NCBI GenBank assembly: GCA_026261815.1
Contig: JAMPIT010000894.1
Coordinates: 56,646,147-56,710,146, forward strand
Source: Monarcha castaneiventris obscurior
Taxonomy: Eukaryota > Chordata > Aves > Passeriformes > Monarchidae
Reading direction: 5' to 3'
DNA: 64,000 nucleotides
Shown: positions 26,001-39,000 of the stretch, piece after piece
Layout: every line of letters begins with the position of its first letter
How positions within the stretch are numbered: position 1 is the stretch's first letter
Position numbers and translations under genes: made by a program
The notes under the pieces: generated by a model
Told to the model about the DNA's origin: nothing
Seen by the model: the letters and a program-made list of their open reading frames with translations, nothing else
Databases searched by the model: none

Positions 26001-28849
26001 GTGGTGGATGCTTCCAAATGCTTGACTATAGGCCAAGTCAGGTTTTGCAAAATTTTTAGCTATGAAATCTTTTATGATCCTTCTCTCTGTAAATCTCACT
26101 TCATTTGCTAAGAATGATGCCACCATGAATCAATAAAATGCCTCAGCCTCCTTGAACAAACCACTAAGACTTTGCACACTGTCTTCCATGAACTAGACTT
26201 ACACCCTAACTATCTCACAGGAGTATGAATGTCCACATTCCTAAATGTTAGTGCTCAGTAGTAGTAAGGAGATCAGGATTTGATGGTTGTAAGGTTATTT
26301 GTGACCTCCAGTCCCACCACCCCATCGTTCTGCTTGCCTTTAGGTGGCCAAGGTGTTAGACTAGGACTCAGACTAGTTCTTATACTCCTTAGAACTAGGA
26401 GTTCATGTTAACTTCACTGGATCAAGATCAGCTTCTGCACTGCAAATAGTAAAGCATTATGCAACTATTGTAAGGTACCTCTGTAAGTGTCATGAGATCA
26501 GGATGGGCTGTGATCTCCTTTCCTCGGGGAGTTACACACAGTACCTTTTATTGGAATAGGAGACAGATTCAACCTGATTGAATCATTAAATGGAATTATA
26601 AGATAATGAACATTAGCCACTTAGCTCATTTCATAAATTCCAATAATTAAAACTGCACGGGCAAGAATAATGGCTTTTCCAGATATCTAAGTAAGAAAAA
26701 TGCACCTTTGATGTATTGTGGCACAGGCATAGTGAAAACACTGAGTTAATGGAGGATCTATGTAATAAGAGTTACCATACAGAACCTGCAGTTGGAAATA
26801 TATAAACACACTTCCCAACAGAATTTCACTGTGTCACAACTGATTAAGAAAATCGGCAATAACTGACAAGATAGGCACAAAATGGATTTTCATGTTGCTG
26901 GGATGAAGTATGGCTCCCAGCAATTAATGGTTTTTGTCATATTAAGCAGATAAATAATGCTATCTGACATTACAGTATTTCACATTACACTAAAATTTTG
27001 TAACGTTTGCTCATAATATGAGTTGAAATATGTTACCTAGGAAAAAAAATGTTATCTCTGGAACAGTCAAACCCCATTAGAAACCTTAGGCTTGAAAAAT
27101 CACAATGTTAACAGTTATATCCCCTAGCAAAGGTTTGCTTTCCTTAAATAGTGTTAAATTTAAACCCAGAAGCTCTAGTCTCTTTTGGAGTTACTCTTCC
27201 ATAGTGCATTGAGCTTGAAAGGGAAATTTAGTGCATGGAATGTACTGTGCCATTACTGAATGTTGGTAAGAGAAACACCATGAAGAACTGCAGAAACAGC
27301 GGAGCCTTTAAAATGAAATCACATCAGGGATACTTATGTTCTCTAAAAAAGTGTTTCTACATTCTGCTTTATTAAAAAAGCTCCTAATCTTAACCTGACC
27401 CCATTACCCGTTATTGATAAATAATTTGATTATTTTAAACCTCATTCTAATTGGCATGTTTGCCTTTTTCCTAGCTGGATATATGCTACCCAAATACCAT
27501 TCTTTTGGGAAAAAAAGAAAAGCTTTTTATGGATCTAAATTTTCCCTTACTGTTTCCATGAACAACTCATCTGATTTCAGCATTCTTACTCATGTTAAGT
27601 ATAGTTTTATCCTGGAAAATACCAATGTGTTCCAAGCAGTAACAGGAATCAAGAACAAATATGAGAACATGATTTTTCTCTTGCGTGCTGCTAATTCTGT
27701 TCCAAATTCATTTAGTAATGTGGAAGAAAATGTGATTGCTTGTCAAAGCACAGATGTGGTTTTTTGTTGGGACAGTGCACAGTGCATTTGGAAGTGTCAT
27801 GTTTAGCTGAGGGCAACAATGCTTAGTGTCTCAGCACCCAACTCCCACTGAATTTCAACAAGAGTGAGCAAACAACCTTCCCCTGGGCTCCAGTGAAAAT
27901 CCTTGGCTTAGTATCCAGTCTGAGCTGCAGTTTCACTTGCAGGAAACAAGCGGTTTTTTGAGGTCTTTTAAGGTATTGTTTCCTGAAACAGAAGATAATC
28001 TGAGTACACAGAGAGTACTGAAAATCTGTTAGTAAAATATGTTAGTTTGATAAAGATTGTCAGGATTATTCAGTAAAATAAACCTTTCCAAATCCAAGCC
28101 ATAAACAAAATATATAATCATTTACATGTGCCAGGATACAATTTTATTGCTTCTCAGATAACACTGCATTTAGGCTTTTATTTTACTTGAGGGTACTGTA
28201 AAAGCAGAACCAGTTCACTTTTATGACATTTGCCCTACTGTATGTTAGTGGAAGAGGTAGGGGTTTTTCAGAGACATTGCTGGCAATGTCATAAGAAGTG
28301 CACCCCAAAAGCTTAGTAGTGGTGCCAGCAAGCACATGTAATCTCTGTCAGACTCAGCAATCTAGATTTAATTATCTTCAACTGCAGGATGTAAAATATT
28401 ACACCACGGTTCTTCTATGACCTTATAAAAATGACACTGTTTATGGAGGTCACAGTTCTGCATTGTCTACTGATGATTTTCACAAATGTGCTGAACTGCT
28501 GAAGTGTCTCACACCCTGGGAGTCTCAAAGCTCCCCTCTGGATGGTTATGGGACCAGTGTGTGAGGCTGTACACCAAACCTTCCAGGAACCTCCCAGACA
28601 ATGCTGCTGTGGAGCCCTGATAGCCCAGTATTAGTGTCCAGAACAAATTCTAGTTACAGCAACTATGTATACTGCACTCCTTTTTGGCTTTTCTTTAATG
28701 AGGTGAGGAAGAACAGTTGGTGCTGTATGTCCAGATGCTTTTGCAAACGACCACCCAATGCTTTGGGAACTACTGGCTTTAGAGGCTTGGTTTGTGCTTT
28801 CACATCATCTCTCTCTGCTAATCTGTGTTAGCGTTATTGCACCTTCACA
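20080..28849. other. Intergenic sequence downstream of RCN1, no gene seen
   Basis: The stretch is AT-rich without recognisable coding or mobile sequence. Open frames are short and often mirrored on the opposite strand. A perfect 8-bp inverted repeat with a 10-nt spacer lies at 26373-26398. Confidence 0.75.
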
Positions 28850-29973
28850 GTATCAAAAAGAAGTATTGGTTTTATTGTGCTTATTTTAAAACCAGTACAA
28901 ACAACCAAACTTATCTAAGTTGGGTATATAAAAATATACATGTAACAACTCACATTATACAGTAAAAAAGAAAGCACCTGTGTGGAAAGCTTCCCCCTCT
29001 TTTTTTGAAGGAGAGCTCTCTTTAGAGTTGCTTCAGTAACATGTACTTAAAACGTATATACACACAAACCCAGAACTTCAGCCACAAAAATCTGTCCTCT
29101 TAAGTGGCAGAGGAGACAGAAGGCCCAGAGGGGTGATATGTCTCATTCTTTCTCCATCACAGAACTGCTGCCATTCACACTGTGTGAACAAGAGTATGGC
29201 TCGGGTAAAGTGTGAAAAGCAGGAGATAAATTATGCTCCATGTGGCACAACTCCTCCCAGGAAACAGCAAACCCAAGGGCCCACAAAGAGTTGTACCTTA
29301 CCCTGCTGTCAGAAGGAGCAGCTGCCACGCTGGACTCCGCATCCCTGGCTGGCAAGGCCGGGGCTGGGCCCCAGTGCTATCCCTGCACTGTGGTGGGGCC
29401 ATCGTGCACCCATAAAGCAGGAGCCAGGGGGCTGCTGGACACTCCTGCAGCACCAGTGACCCAAACTGGGACACAGAAACTGTGTGGAGACAAAGCTGGT
29501 ACCAAACTCTTCTCTGGATAGGAGGCTCAAAGGGTTAACACTAAACTGTTACATGCTATTAGAAAAGACAACTAAATAACTTAAGTCTGTTTAAACAGGT
29601 TTCTAATCCTAGGTGCATTTCACTATGGCAAAACTGGGTATTTGAAGAAAATACTTGGCTATTAAAGATTTTTGCAATTATGTTTTCAGAAGTGCCTTTT
29701 CCATGTCAGGCTCTAACCTATACAGAAAAGTTACTTTCTTATTTTTTCAGAAACAAAACTGTAGCAATTATATACTGTATTTAACCATGTGAAAAGAGTA
29801 AAAAAGCTATTTCTATGCGGTTTCTGAGGTAATAACCTGGCATGTTAAAAATAATATTAACACAAGTCATTCAGTTGTGGGTGTCCCTTGCCCATCTTCC
29901 TGCTAAGAGGGGATGGACACTGATTTCAGTAAAGTGGAGGAAAGATGTGTGGCATGCTGGCTGGTACATTGTG
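28850..29973 (-). other. RCN1: RCN1 3' untranslated region (inferred extent)
   Basis: The 3' UTR runs down from the TGA. No AATAAA appears on the minus strand until 28876-28871, giving a UTR of about 1.1 kb. The middle (about 29130-29530) is richer in G+C than its surroundings. It has open frames on both strands that I treat as chance. The true 3' end could lie further down: ATTAAA at about 28695-28690 and another AATAAA at about 28148-28143 are alternatives. Confidence 0.6.
28871..28876 (-). terminator. Candidate RCN1 polyadenylation signal AATAAA
   Basis: The plus strand reads TTTATT, so the minus strand reads AATAAA. A T-rich then TG-containing stretch follows within about 30 bases, as expected for a cleavage-region downstream element. 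It is the first canonical signal after the RCN1 stop. No transcript data are available to confirm use. Confidence 0.55.
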
Positions 29974-30081
29974 TCATAGTTCATCATGGTTTCTTGTGAG
30001 GTCCTCCCCATAATTAGTTGCTTGACTTCCAACAAACATATTCCAGTTGTCCAGAACCTCCTCTTTTGTTAGTTTTTGATC
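29974..30081 (-). CDS. RCN1: RCN1 coding exon 6 (rest of EF-hand 6, HDEL end)
   Basis: The acceptor is CCTACCAG, and the reading frame ends at a TGA at 29976-29974. The exon encodes residues 286-320: it completes EF loop 6 (DQKLTKEE), then [25 protein letters not shown] and stop. HDEL is the ER-retrieval signal known for human RCN1. At 35 residues it fell below an ordinary reading-frame cutoff and was found from the donor of exon 5 and the conserved C terminus. Confidence 0.95.
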   Translation of the reverse strand, partial: DQKLTKEEVLDNWNMFVGSQATNYGEDLTRNHDEL

Positions 30082-33000
30082 CTGGTAGGAGGAAAACAAA
30101 ACCTCTGTAAGAATATTTTCAAAGCTAAGTCAAAGACACACCAGAACAGACTTGCAAGAGCCCTGGGAAACAGACAGTTCTTCACAGCAGCGGACTGCAG
30201 GTTCAGCAATCATTTGTAGCTGTCACAGTGAGTGAAATTTGGACCTCAATGGAAGACAGAAGTCCCACGCGCTTCAGTTGGGGCAAACTGCTAATTGAAA
30301 GTTCTTTGTAATGAACTCACTGCCAAGCAGTAGGTTAACAGTGGATTATCTGGTACATAGATTTGCCCTGTGGTTTGGTTCATCTTCCTGACAGTAAAAA
30401 TGAAAATCCTCTGGTGTGCTTTGTGGAAGATGGTTGCTTATGTTAGCAATTTACACTTTCTCTGTTGAGTATTTTGGCTTTCAGGTTCCAACTTTCCTTG
30501 CAGTACACTTCTGAAGATCACCATCTGGAATCTACTGTCCCACATCAGAACCGGTGTTTAAGTGAAAGGTATGTGCTTGATTATAGAACTGAAAGTGGTT
30601 TCACTACCCCCATCTAAATGTAGCTTTATTTTCCTCTTAAAGTCTATATTAACATACAAAAGTCATGATCACTCTTAAAGGAAAAAGAGTATTTTTGCTG
30701 TGTTAAACATCCAGTTTCTTATCTCACCTAATGAAAGCCAGGGGAACTTCTAGAGCTGGTAAACTGTATTTCACTACTTTTACTTTGTGACTTTAACACT
30801 ACCACTGAAACATTAATCTACTAGCAATTCTAACCTCTGAAGCAAAGTTATTAGCAATAAATTCTTGCAAGCTGATATTTAACAAAACCCCATACCACCT
30901 CATATAATTTCTTTAAAAACTATACTGGAACACTACATACCTTGTCTACATCAGATTCGTAGACTAAGTGCCTGGCTTCAGCTAGTGCATGATCATAGTC
31001 TTGGGGGAGGATCCAGCGCTGGATCTCATCTTTGTCCATCTTTCCATCCTTGTTGAGATCACGAAAATCTGAAAACTGTTCACGCTCTGTAATCACCCAG
31101 TCAGGCTCTGGTCCACCCTCTTCATTGGCAAACATATCAGCTGGAGAGGAAATAAGGGTCTTACTTGAGTCATATTTACGTCGCAAATTACACACAAACT
31201 AAAGATATTTGCAGAGTGTTCCTCAGAGAAAGACCGTACTTTTCACTCTTTGCACAGTGTCTCTGTACAGAAAAAGAAATGTGGGGTGTAAATAGAGTAG
31301 CTGTGTGTATCTTCTCTCAGGCCTATTTCTTCACTGCTGCTGATTCTGCCCATTCTCACATTACCCTCTATCACACCTGTGCACTGCTGGTGAGGCTGAC
31401 AGGTGAACATGTTCAAAGGCCATCATCTGCTGAATTTCAGAATGAACAAAATCCTCTAAGGATCTTTGGTTAAATAGCAGTCATAAGCTTTAGTGCTAGG
31501 CTCAGTCACATGGGGAGAAAGGAACTCAGCCATTTTATCTTGTCCCAGCCAGTAAATGTCTTTGTGGGTAAGATCAGACTCCAGCCAGCAGAGAGTGATT
31601 AAAGGAAAAAAGGCACAGGGAGAATTTAGGCAAACAAAAATTGCTAAATGGAACTTACATGTTTTTGTACTGCTCTTAGAGAAGTCTGTGTAAGAGACAT
31701 TCCAGCTTACTAGATCAGCTGTCTTTTAACAATGCAGTGCTGTAGCACATGCAGTAGAAGACACTCTTCCACAAAGACAGACCTGGAGAAGTCATGAACC
31801 ATGGTGCATTCTGTGAGAAACCACAGGCACAGTGCACTTGTCACAGACTGGTACCTGGGGAGGGAGCACCACTTGTGACACAGGACGCAGAGATTACACA
31901 CGTGAGCTGCTCTGTACATCAGTCCTGTGCTACATTTTGGAAGCATTGGTAGGACCACACCACAGTGGCAGCTGCTTTCTGCATAAACACAGGAGAGTGG
32001 CAGTGATTATTAAAACCAAGTGACTTGTAACTGCTCTTTAGATCACAGGGCTTTCCAAATGATGAGTGGTGTGTCCATGTCATTCTTCTGGTCACTGTGG
32101 CCAATCCTTTCTTGCTCATCAGGACTGCTTACTCCTCAAGCCTTCCACTTTTCTATTTAGAATTAAAGCCTGCTTTGTGATACTATTCCTCTCCTCTCCA
32201 GTGCCTTTTGGGTTTGGTTTTCAAGGATGTGCTAAGGAGAAGTGTACCCACACGGATGGTCTGAGGGCCAGAGGCTGGCTGGTATCTATGGGAAAAATAA
32301 ATGCTGAATTCAAAGCCAGGAATAACCCCCCTGACCCTGCAGTGTGAGTGTGTACACCAGGCTGAGGTTCTCCATTGTCCACAGTGTCCCTGAAATACTG
32401 TTACCTGCCCATGCACAGTGAGAATTTAGTTCTCTCTGCTCAACATTTTTATAGGTATTTTGCTCTGTTGCTTGTGCAAATCTAACCCAAGTTTTGTAAA
32501 ATACAAAATGGAAGGAAAGAAGGAAAGAGGGTGGAATCATACTATAACCTTCATGAAATCCCCCCAACAAATACTCAGTATAGAGACTGAAATTTTCAGA
32601 CGTCTTTTTGTTGTTCCTTTTAAGTTAGCAAAGAAGAGATTTAGTTTTCTGTTGGTTTCTTAATCCCAACTTCATCAAAATTTAAAAAAAATACATCTGA
32701 AAAAGGAAAGTAGGAATATTTTAAGCATAGTTAACTCATGAAGAAAACTTCAGACAACACATTCACTTTCTTTTTCATTTTTTAAAGTGCAAATTATATT
32801 GTTTATTTGAAGCAACTGACATGTCCTGTCAATTTGATTTTTATCATCCTTGCCAATGTGGGGTGATCGTGACTAGAACATTCTATGTTCCTATCTATAG
32901 AAGACAAGAAAAACCAGCATTCACATGGTAACAAATGTTGACAATTACCTTATAATTATATGTAGGTAATGTCACTGAATGAACTGAAATTACTGAGGAA

Positions 33001-36000
33001 ATTATGCTGCTCTGTTATTTCAGTCATAGATGAATAGCATTCACTTTCTGGGCTAAATATAATTTACAAGGAACAGAACCCCCCTGCCATTAATTAGTGT
33101 GTGTATATTGTTCCTGATTCTATGCGAAGTGATCTTTATAGCACCACCAGAAACAGAAAGATTCATCCAACTTTGCACTAATGCTTTCTTAGTGCTACTT
33201 TCTGGATTTAAAATTCATCAAAATGTAATGGTATCATCACTACAGAAGTAGGGGCTTTACTTACTAATTAAACTACAAAAAAAACTAGTAGGAACAAGGT
33301 GAATTTTCTCTTTTTGCAATGTTTGCTTCCCAGATGTTTTGGATATTTGAGAACCATCCAACCTTGGGAAAAGACTAGTTCATTTTCTGATCCTCCTGCA
33401 TTTCTAAACAATGCCTTCAAACAGCAGTTAACATGGTGTAATATACAGAGAATATCCCTGCCATGAAAAATATTATTCCAAATTCTCTTATTTTGCTCTC
33501 ATATAACTCTTAGCTGAGTTAAATGAGAACAGGAGGAGAATTTTGTGCTGTAAAGTGTGAGGAACTTTTCCTGGTCATGTTGCTATCTATCTAAAATGAA
33601 ATTAAACATTCTGGGTTGGATAGCTGGTGTAAAATAGTTGAACTGGAACACAGAACTGTTCACTTCTGGGTTGTTAATGTTGCCACAAATTTGAGAAAAG
33701 ATGGAAAAATGGACTGGAGATTATATAAGAAACAAGTAACAGCACTTACCAATGTACTCATCCTGATCCACAAAACCATCCTCATTTTTGTCTATGTCTT
33801 CTAAGGTTTCCTGAAAAACAATTTTGTATTAAAGTAATCAAGAAAAAACTGACAGCTCTGTCTACCTACTTTTGATCATTTAATGTTCTGAGGCCTTAAC
33901 CTGCCCCTGTACACAAATGGATGTAGTCTCACTAAGTCCAGGGTGACTGTTGTTTATACTGTGAATATACAAATATCCTTTCATGTTGAAAAAATTCCCT
34001 GTATGAATGAACTGCTTAAGTTAGGGGCAGATACATGCTTGCATGAAACATTCAGCTGCTGCATGTCAGCGCACCCTCCTTTTATTTTGGTTTAAGTCTG
34101 TGCCCCAAGATTGTTTCTTGATTCAACTTAGGAGCTGTCTAAGTGCACTTAACAAGTCTTTCTTATATTGAAAGTTCTAAATCAAGTCAATATCACGAAA
34201 GGCATCTCTTTCTGTTCCCCATTTAGCTATTATGTGTGTATCTCTTTCTAAACCCTGCCTGGAAAGGTTAGAGAAGACTTCAAAGTTCATCCACAAAAGT
34301 AGAAACAATGGCATTGATTTTGCTTTGCTTACTAAGACAACGATGTTTTTCATGTGCTCAAACTCCTCTGGATGAAGGAAAGCAGTGAATTCTTCACGAG
34401 TGGCAGCCAAGTCTCCATCCAGATCTGCAGTTTTGAATCGTCTTTCATCTCTGGGCAGCATTTTCTTAAAACTGTGCTGATCAGTTGCATCTTGGAATTC
34501 CTCTGGATTTTCTGCAAATGAATCAAGATGATCTCAGAAGTGTCTTCCTTTAAAACATACTAGTGAAACAAAGCTGTTTGAGTTTAGAAATAAAAAGGTT
34601 TATTGCCAGAATAGCTGTTGTTCTAAATGGAACTTCTCTTCCCTGTGAAGTTTTAAATTCAGGGGTCAAGTACTTGGTTTGATTTTTAAAGGTAACAGTA
34701 GTAGAGGTAAATTTCTGAGCAAGCCTTCTGTTGCAATCTAGATTAATGGATTTTGCAGTATTGTTTATTATCCCTCACAGATTTTTTTTATCTGCCTTTA
34801 CAAGCACCACTTAGGCAGCAGTTGGGGTAGACTTCATTCACAGGAGTTTTCTTCTTCTTTAGGAATCAGTACAATCCACACAACTTTTCAGTTTCAAGAA
34901 GAGCAAACCAAGGAAATATGGTTTCAGAAGGTGGCAGACTGACTGAAATTATTGCAGTGCTACGCCTCTGCTACAGGGAACCTAACAATTATTTTCAGTT
35001 TAAAACAATGACATTTTTTCAGGGTGTTCAGTGGCATAAAACGAATGGTATTTGATATAATTTTTAAAATAGGATCATTAAACTGACTTTAGAAATGAAA
35101 AATACTCCTAACAATTTCACAGTTCGTATGTTGAGAGACAAACACAGGTGAAAAAGACTATGCCAGGAATTGGAGATGGGAATTTTAAGTATTCATTAAC
35201 ACAAGCCCACAATGCTGTTATCCAAATCTTGGGACTTAGAGGGAGCAAAGACAAAGGGCTGAGAAGGGTTCCAAGGATAATGCTGCAAGGACTGTGTGTC
35301 AAATATTTCCTTCCACAAATGCAACAAGCTCCATTTTAATCTAAGGTAGACTTTGGAATTATTACAGGAAGCTTGCTCTAGAAACTGCCTCTGTGGTAGG
35401 TAAATATTGTCTTCTCATTTCCAGTAAGTATAAATGGTCAATTAATACTGATTTGTTGCTCTGTCAGTATTGCCCTTTAGCTTAAGTGATCTCTTCTCCT
35501 CCTCTTCCTTCATTAACTTATAAAACCAAAGGGAATGTGGAGGGGGGTGGGGGGAATTCAGGTATATTTTTAATAAATGTTTCTTTTGCCTGATTTGTTA
35601 AGGATTTTCATTTGCAGTTGATCAGTCTGAAGCATGTTATTCTGCAAGAATGATTTTAATCAATAACTTTGCTATAGCTTAGACAGACTAAATTTTTAAC
35701 ATCTAGACTTAAGATTTTAGAGACTAAATTCACAAATACAGTTAATTAGACAATATATTATTTTTTAATTAAAGTATCCTTTTTAATGTTAAAAAAATAA
35801 TATATATCTAACTGAAGGAGACTTTAATTCAGCTGTGCCAGTATATCTAATGATACCTCTACAAAACCTTCTGTGTGCTGGTGACCCATGGGCAAAGGGC
35901 TGCAATAAATAACTAAAAAGTGCTTTTGACCTCTGACCATCTATAAAATTTAATGTGAGCTTCAAGAGCCCTAAATGTGACATCAAACTCCTGTTGACTG

Positions 36001-39000
36001 TAAGGCAAGAAATCATATTTTATAATCTCAAAAATCCTTGATTTTTGTGAAGATGTTCTCTTACCTAGATAATAACCGTATGTGGCTTGTTTGTATTCTT
36101 CCCAGGCAATTTTATCATCCTTGTTTAGATCATAGTCTTTCCAAACTTTAGCCACATTTTCATAGATGTAGCGTTTCTGTACTCTTTTAATCCAGGTTTT
36201 TAATTCCTCTGTTGTGATATAGCCATCTTTGTTGTCATCTATTCTATCCACAATCTTCCTGTAAAAAGAGATCAGCATCTTTAAGAGCTGGCAGAAAACC
36301 AAACTGCATGTCAGGCCAATTTTAGTAATCTTTATCTGGCCCTGATTTTCCACAAAAACGGACTGCCCCAAACTCACAGAGCTGTCCTACTGGTTAAGGC
36401 TTTCCTGCATTTTACACATCATCTTAAGCAATATGTCTCTATTCGTTATTCAACATTGCTACAAATAATTCAAAGGGAACTTGCACAACCAAAATTAGTG
36501 AACAGAGAATACCTGGCTTTCTTAGATTGTCTCTCCTATCTCAGGGGGACCTGTTCTTCACTGCCTATAGGGCATGGCCATGCTGGCTCAGAGCAGGAGA
36601 CACCAATTTCACTTCAGGGCAAAGCGTGTACTCAAACTTGCTGGAGGCACACAGGGCAAAAATCCAAGACTTGGTGGACACCTGCAGTTTCTCCTTTGGC
36701 TTTCCAGCAGACTGACACCAGAGTGAAGTGAGCTGTATGACTCTGTAATGCTGGGGATGTACACTAGGCACAGTTTCCCCTTCCATGCCTGTCCCTCCAC
36801 TCGTTCTTCTCTTTCATTCCCAATGGAAACCAGTATTGCTGGTGTTACCAGGAACGCCTGTTACTCACTAAAGCAATACCAAGTCTGCAGCAGGTCTCCA
36901 GCCACTGCTGGCAGCTGGTCTATAAACCTCTGTCCAGTGTAAAGCTGCCAGCCTCGAGCCCTGTTGAAATCAGCAGGAATAACAGGTCCTGGTGTATTCC
37001 CAGGGAAACCTCCATCTTTGAAACATTCTGCACACAGCTGCAGTTTAAGAAAAGGACAATGCTCTCTCCACCATTTATGTTCTCTGCAATTAATCACTCT
37101 GCAATAGATAAACTCCACCATTTTGGGGCTGAGCTTGTAAAACTGGCTTCTGTCCCTGCTCTTGGAATTGGGGCACCTAGGTTCTCTGGCACATCCAGAT
37201 TGGCTTTGGGCACATCAGCACCCTTTGCCCAGCTCATGAGGTGCAGGGACAGCCTGTCTGCAGGTGTCCTGTGCCTTGTCTGGTGGCCGGCTCACGCCAT
37301 GCCTATGGAATACTGATGTGCCACTGGGATGATGGGGTAAGAGCAGGAGCTAACTTGTCTAAATCCTGACTTGACATTCAACAGGTGAGCTCCCTAAACC
37401 TCCAGGCAGTCACAGGACACAGGGAAAAGATCTGCACTTTTAAACATTCTTCTCAATTCCACATCTTGGTTCTCCACAAAGAAACCACACCTGGCCAACT
37501 GGAACTGCTCTAGTAGTGAGGCAATGTCTCTTCCCAAAGCCTTTGTTACAAAAGTGGTTGCTGAAATAACAGCAGCAGCTTCTGCTGAACTTGCAGCAAT
37601 CATGTGTGAGTCCAATAGTATCAGACTGAATTTATAAACACGGCTGTTTCTGAGCTATGGAGCAAAAAAGGGGCTGCTGAATTTCCTTTCTGAATTAGTA
37701 AAGTATGAATTAACTGACTAGAAAACCTTTTCTCTTTTGTATCAATTGGTTGCCTGCCAATGGTCCATCTCCCTGCATGATGGACTCTATTTGTCACCAG
37801 ATTTTCCCCACAATGAATTTAATTTTATTTGTTCATCTGGTATTTCTTTCTACTGTTAAATGTATTAAATGATTATGCTAGTAGCTTTTGGCAACATATA
37901 ACATGAAAGAAGCCAGGACTGTGTACCAAAAAATGTTTCATGCCTCCTCCTTTTCACCTGTTTTTATAGGTCCATTGCATCCATGTACACTATTCCACCC
38001 CACTTCTCAGCTGAAGATGGAGACAATGAAAGTCTTGCCAACACTTTCCCAAAGGTAAAAGGCTGCTGTATGGACGGTGGAACTCACTTTTTACTCTTGT
38101 TACTATTGGGATGACCAATATGCTGCCACACTTCCCAAGGACAGTAAAACGACTTATAAATACAGCAGCATGCACTCTGGTTAGAGTGGCAGACTGTATG
38201 TTTCTGTTTTCTCCCAGAAATAATTTAAAAATAACTTTTAATTGAACCCGCCTTCTTCCTAAAAGCCAATCACTTGCTGAGAAGTGACTCTATTTGTAAC
38301 CCACTACAGAAGTTGCCCAGAACAGAACTGGGGGGAAATGGTTCGGTATATCTGATTATCAAGCCACAAAAGGTTTTTTAAATCCTCTCCCTACCTCCCA
38401 GCATGCTATCCAAAATTACGAGGTTGGCAAATCTGAAAGTTATGAAACTTTCCCAAAGCCCCCCCCAGGAACCACATCCCTGATGTTCTGATGCACAGTG
38501 CACACCCCACAATGTGTCCTCAGAGGGCCACCTCAGTCACCTCCATTTAAAGGGTTATTGACTGTGGCCGTACTTTACCCTGTGTCACCTCTCCAAAGGG
38601 CAATCAGTGGGATCACTGGAAGTTAAACTTCTTCCCTTGCTGAGTTAACATTTGTAAAAACTGTTTAAAACCAGCTCTATTGTTAAATCATATCCCTGAC
38701 TGCATTATCTGTACTAGTAAGTGCAGACCAGTATTAAGAGGGCATGTCCATTTTGGTGATACAACTCAAGAATCTAGGTCATAGATCATGAATGCTGAGA
38801 ACATGGTTTCTTTTGCTCCTTCTTGAAACAGCGAGGATGAAGTCGATCACTTCTGGTAACCACTTTATCTATTCACTTGCTGAGACACATAAATAGGAGT
38901 GACAGCTTTCAGAAGGATAAAGAGGTTACTCGGTGAGATTACAGTGCTACTGCTTATGACGGGACAAGACAGAAAATTAGCAAGTACCACTCCCTATGGA

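Noticed and set aside
27414..27806. A plus-strand open frame of 130 codons starting with a hydrophobic segment resembling a membrane helix.
   Set aside because: AT-rich DNA readily yields Leu/Ile/Phe-rich stretches. There is no family match and no supporting gene structure.
29133..29530. Several open frames of 60-108 codons on both strands in a G+C-richer patch.
   Set aside because: They lie in the inferred RCN1 3' UTR, overlap one another in many frames and match nothing known.
33616..33804. A plus-strand open frame overlapping RCN1 exon 4.
   Set aside because: It is an antisense shadow of a real exon whose splice sites and EF-hand sequence are on the minus strand.
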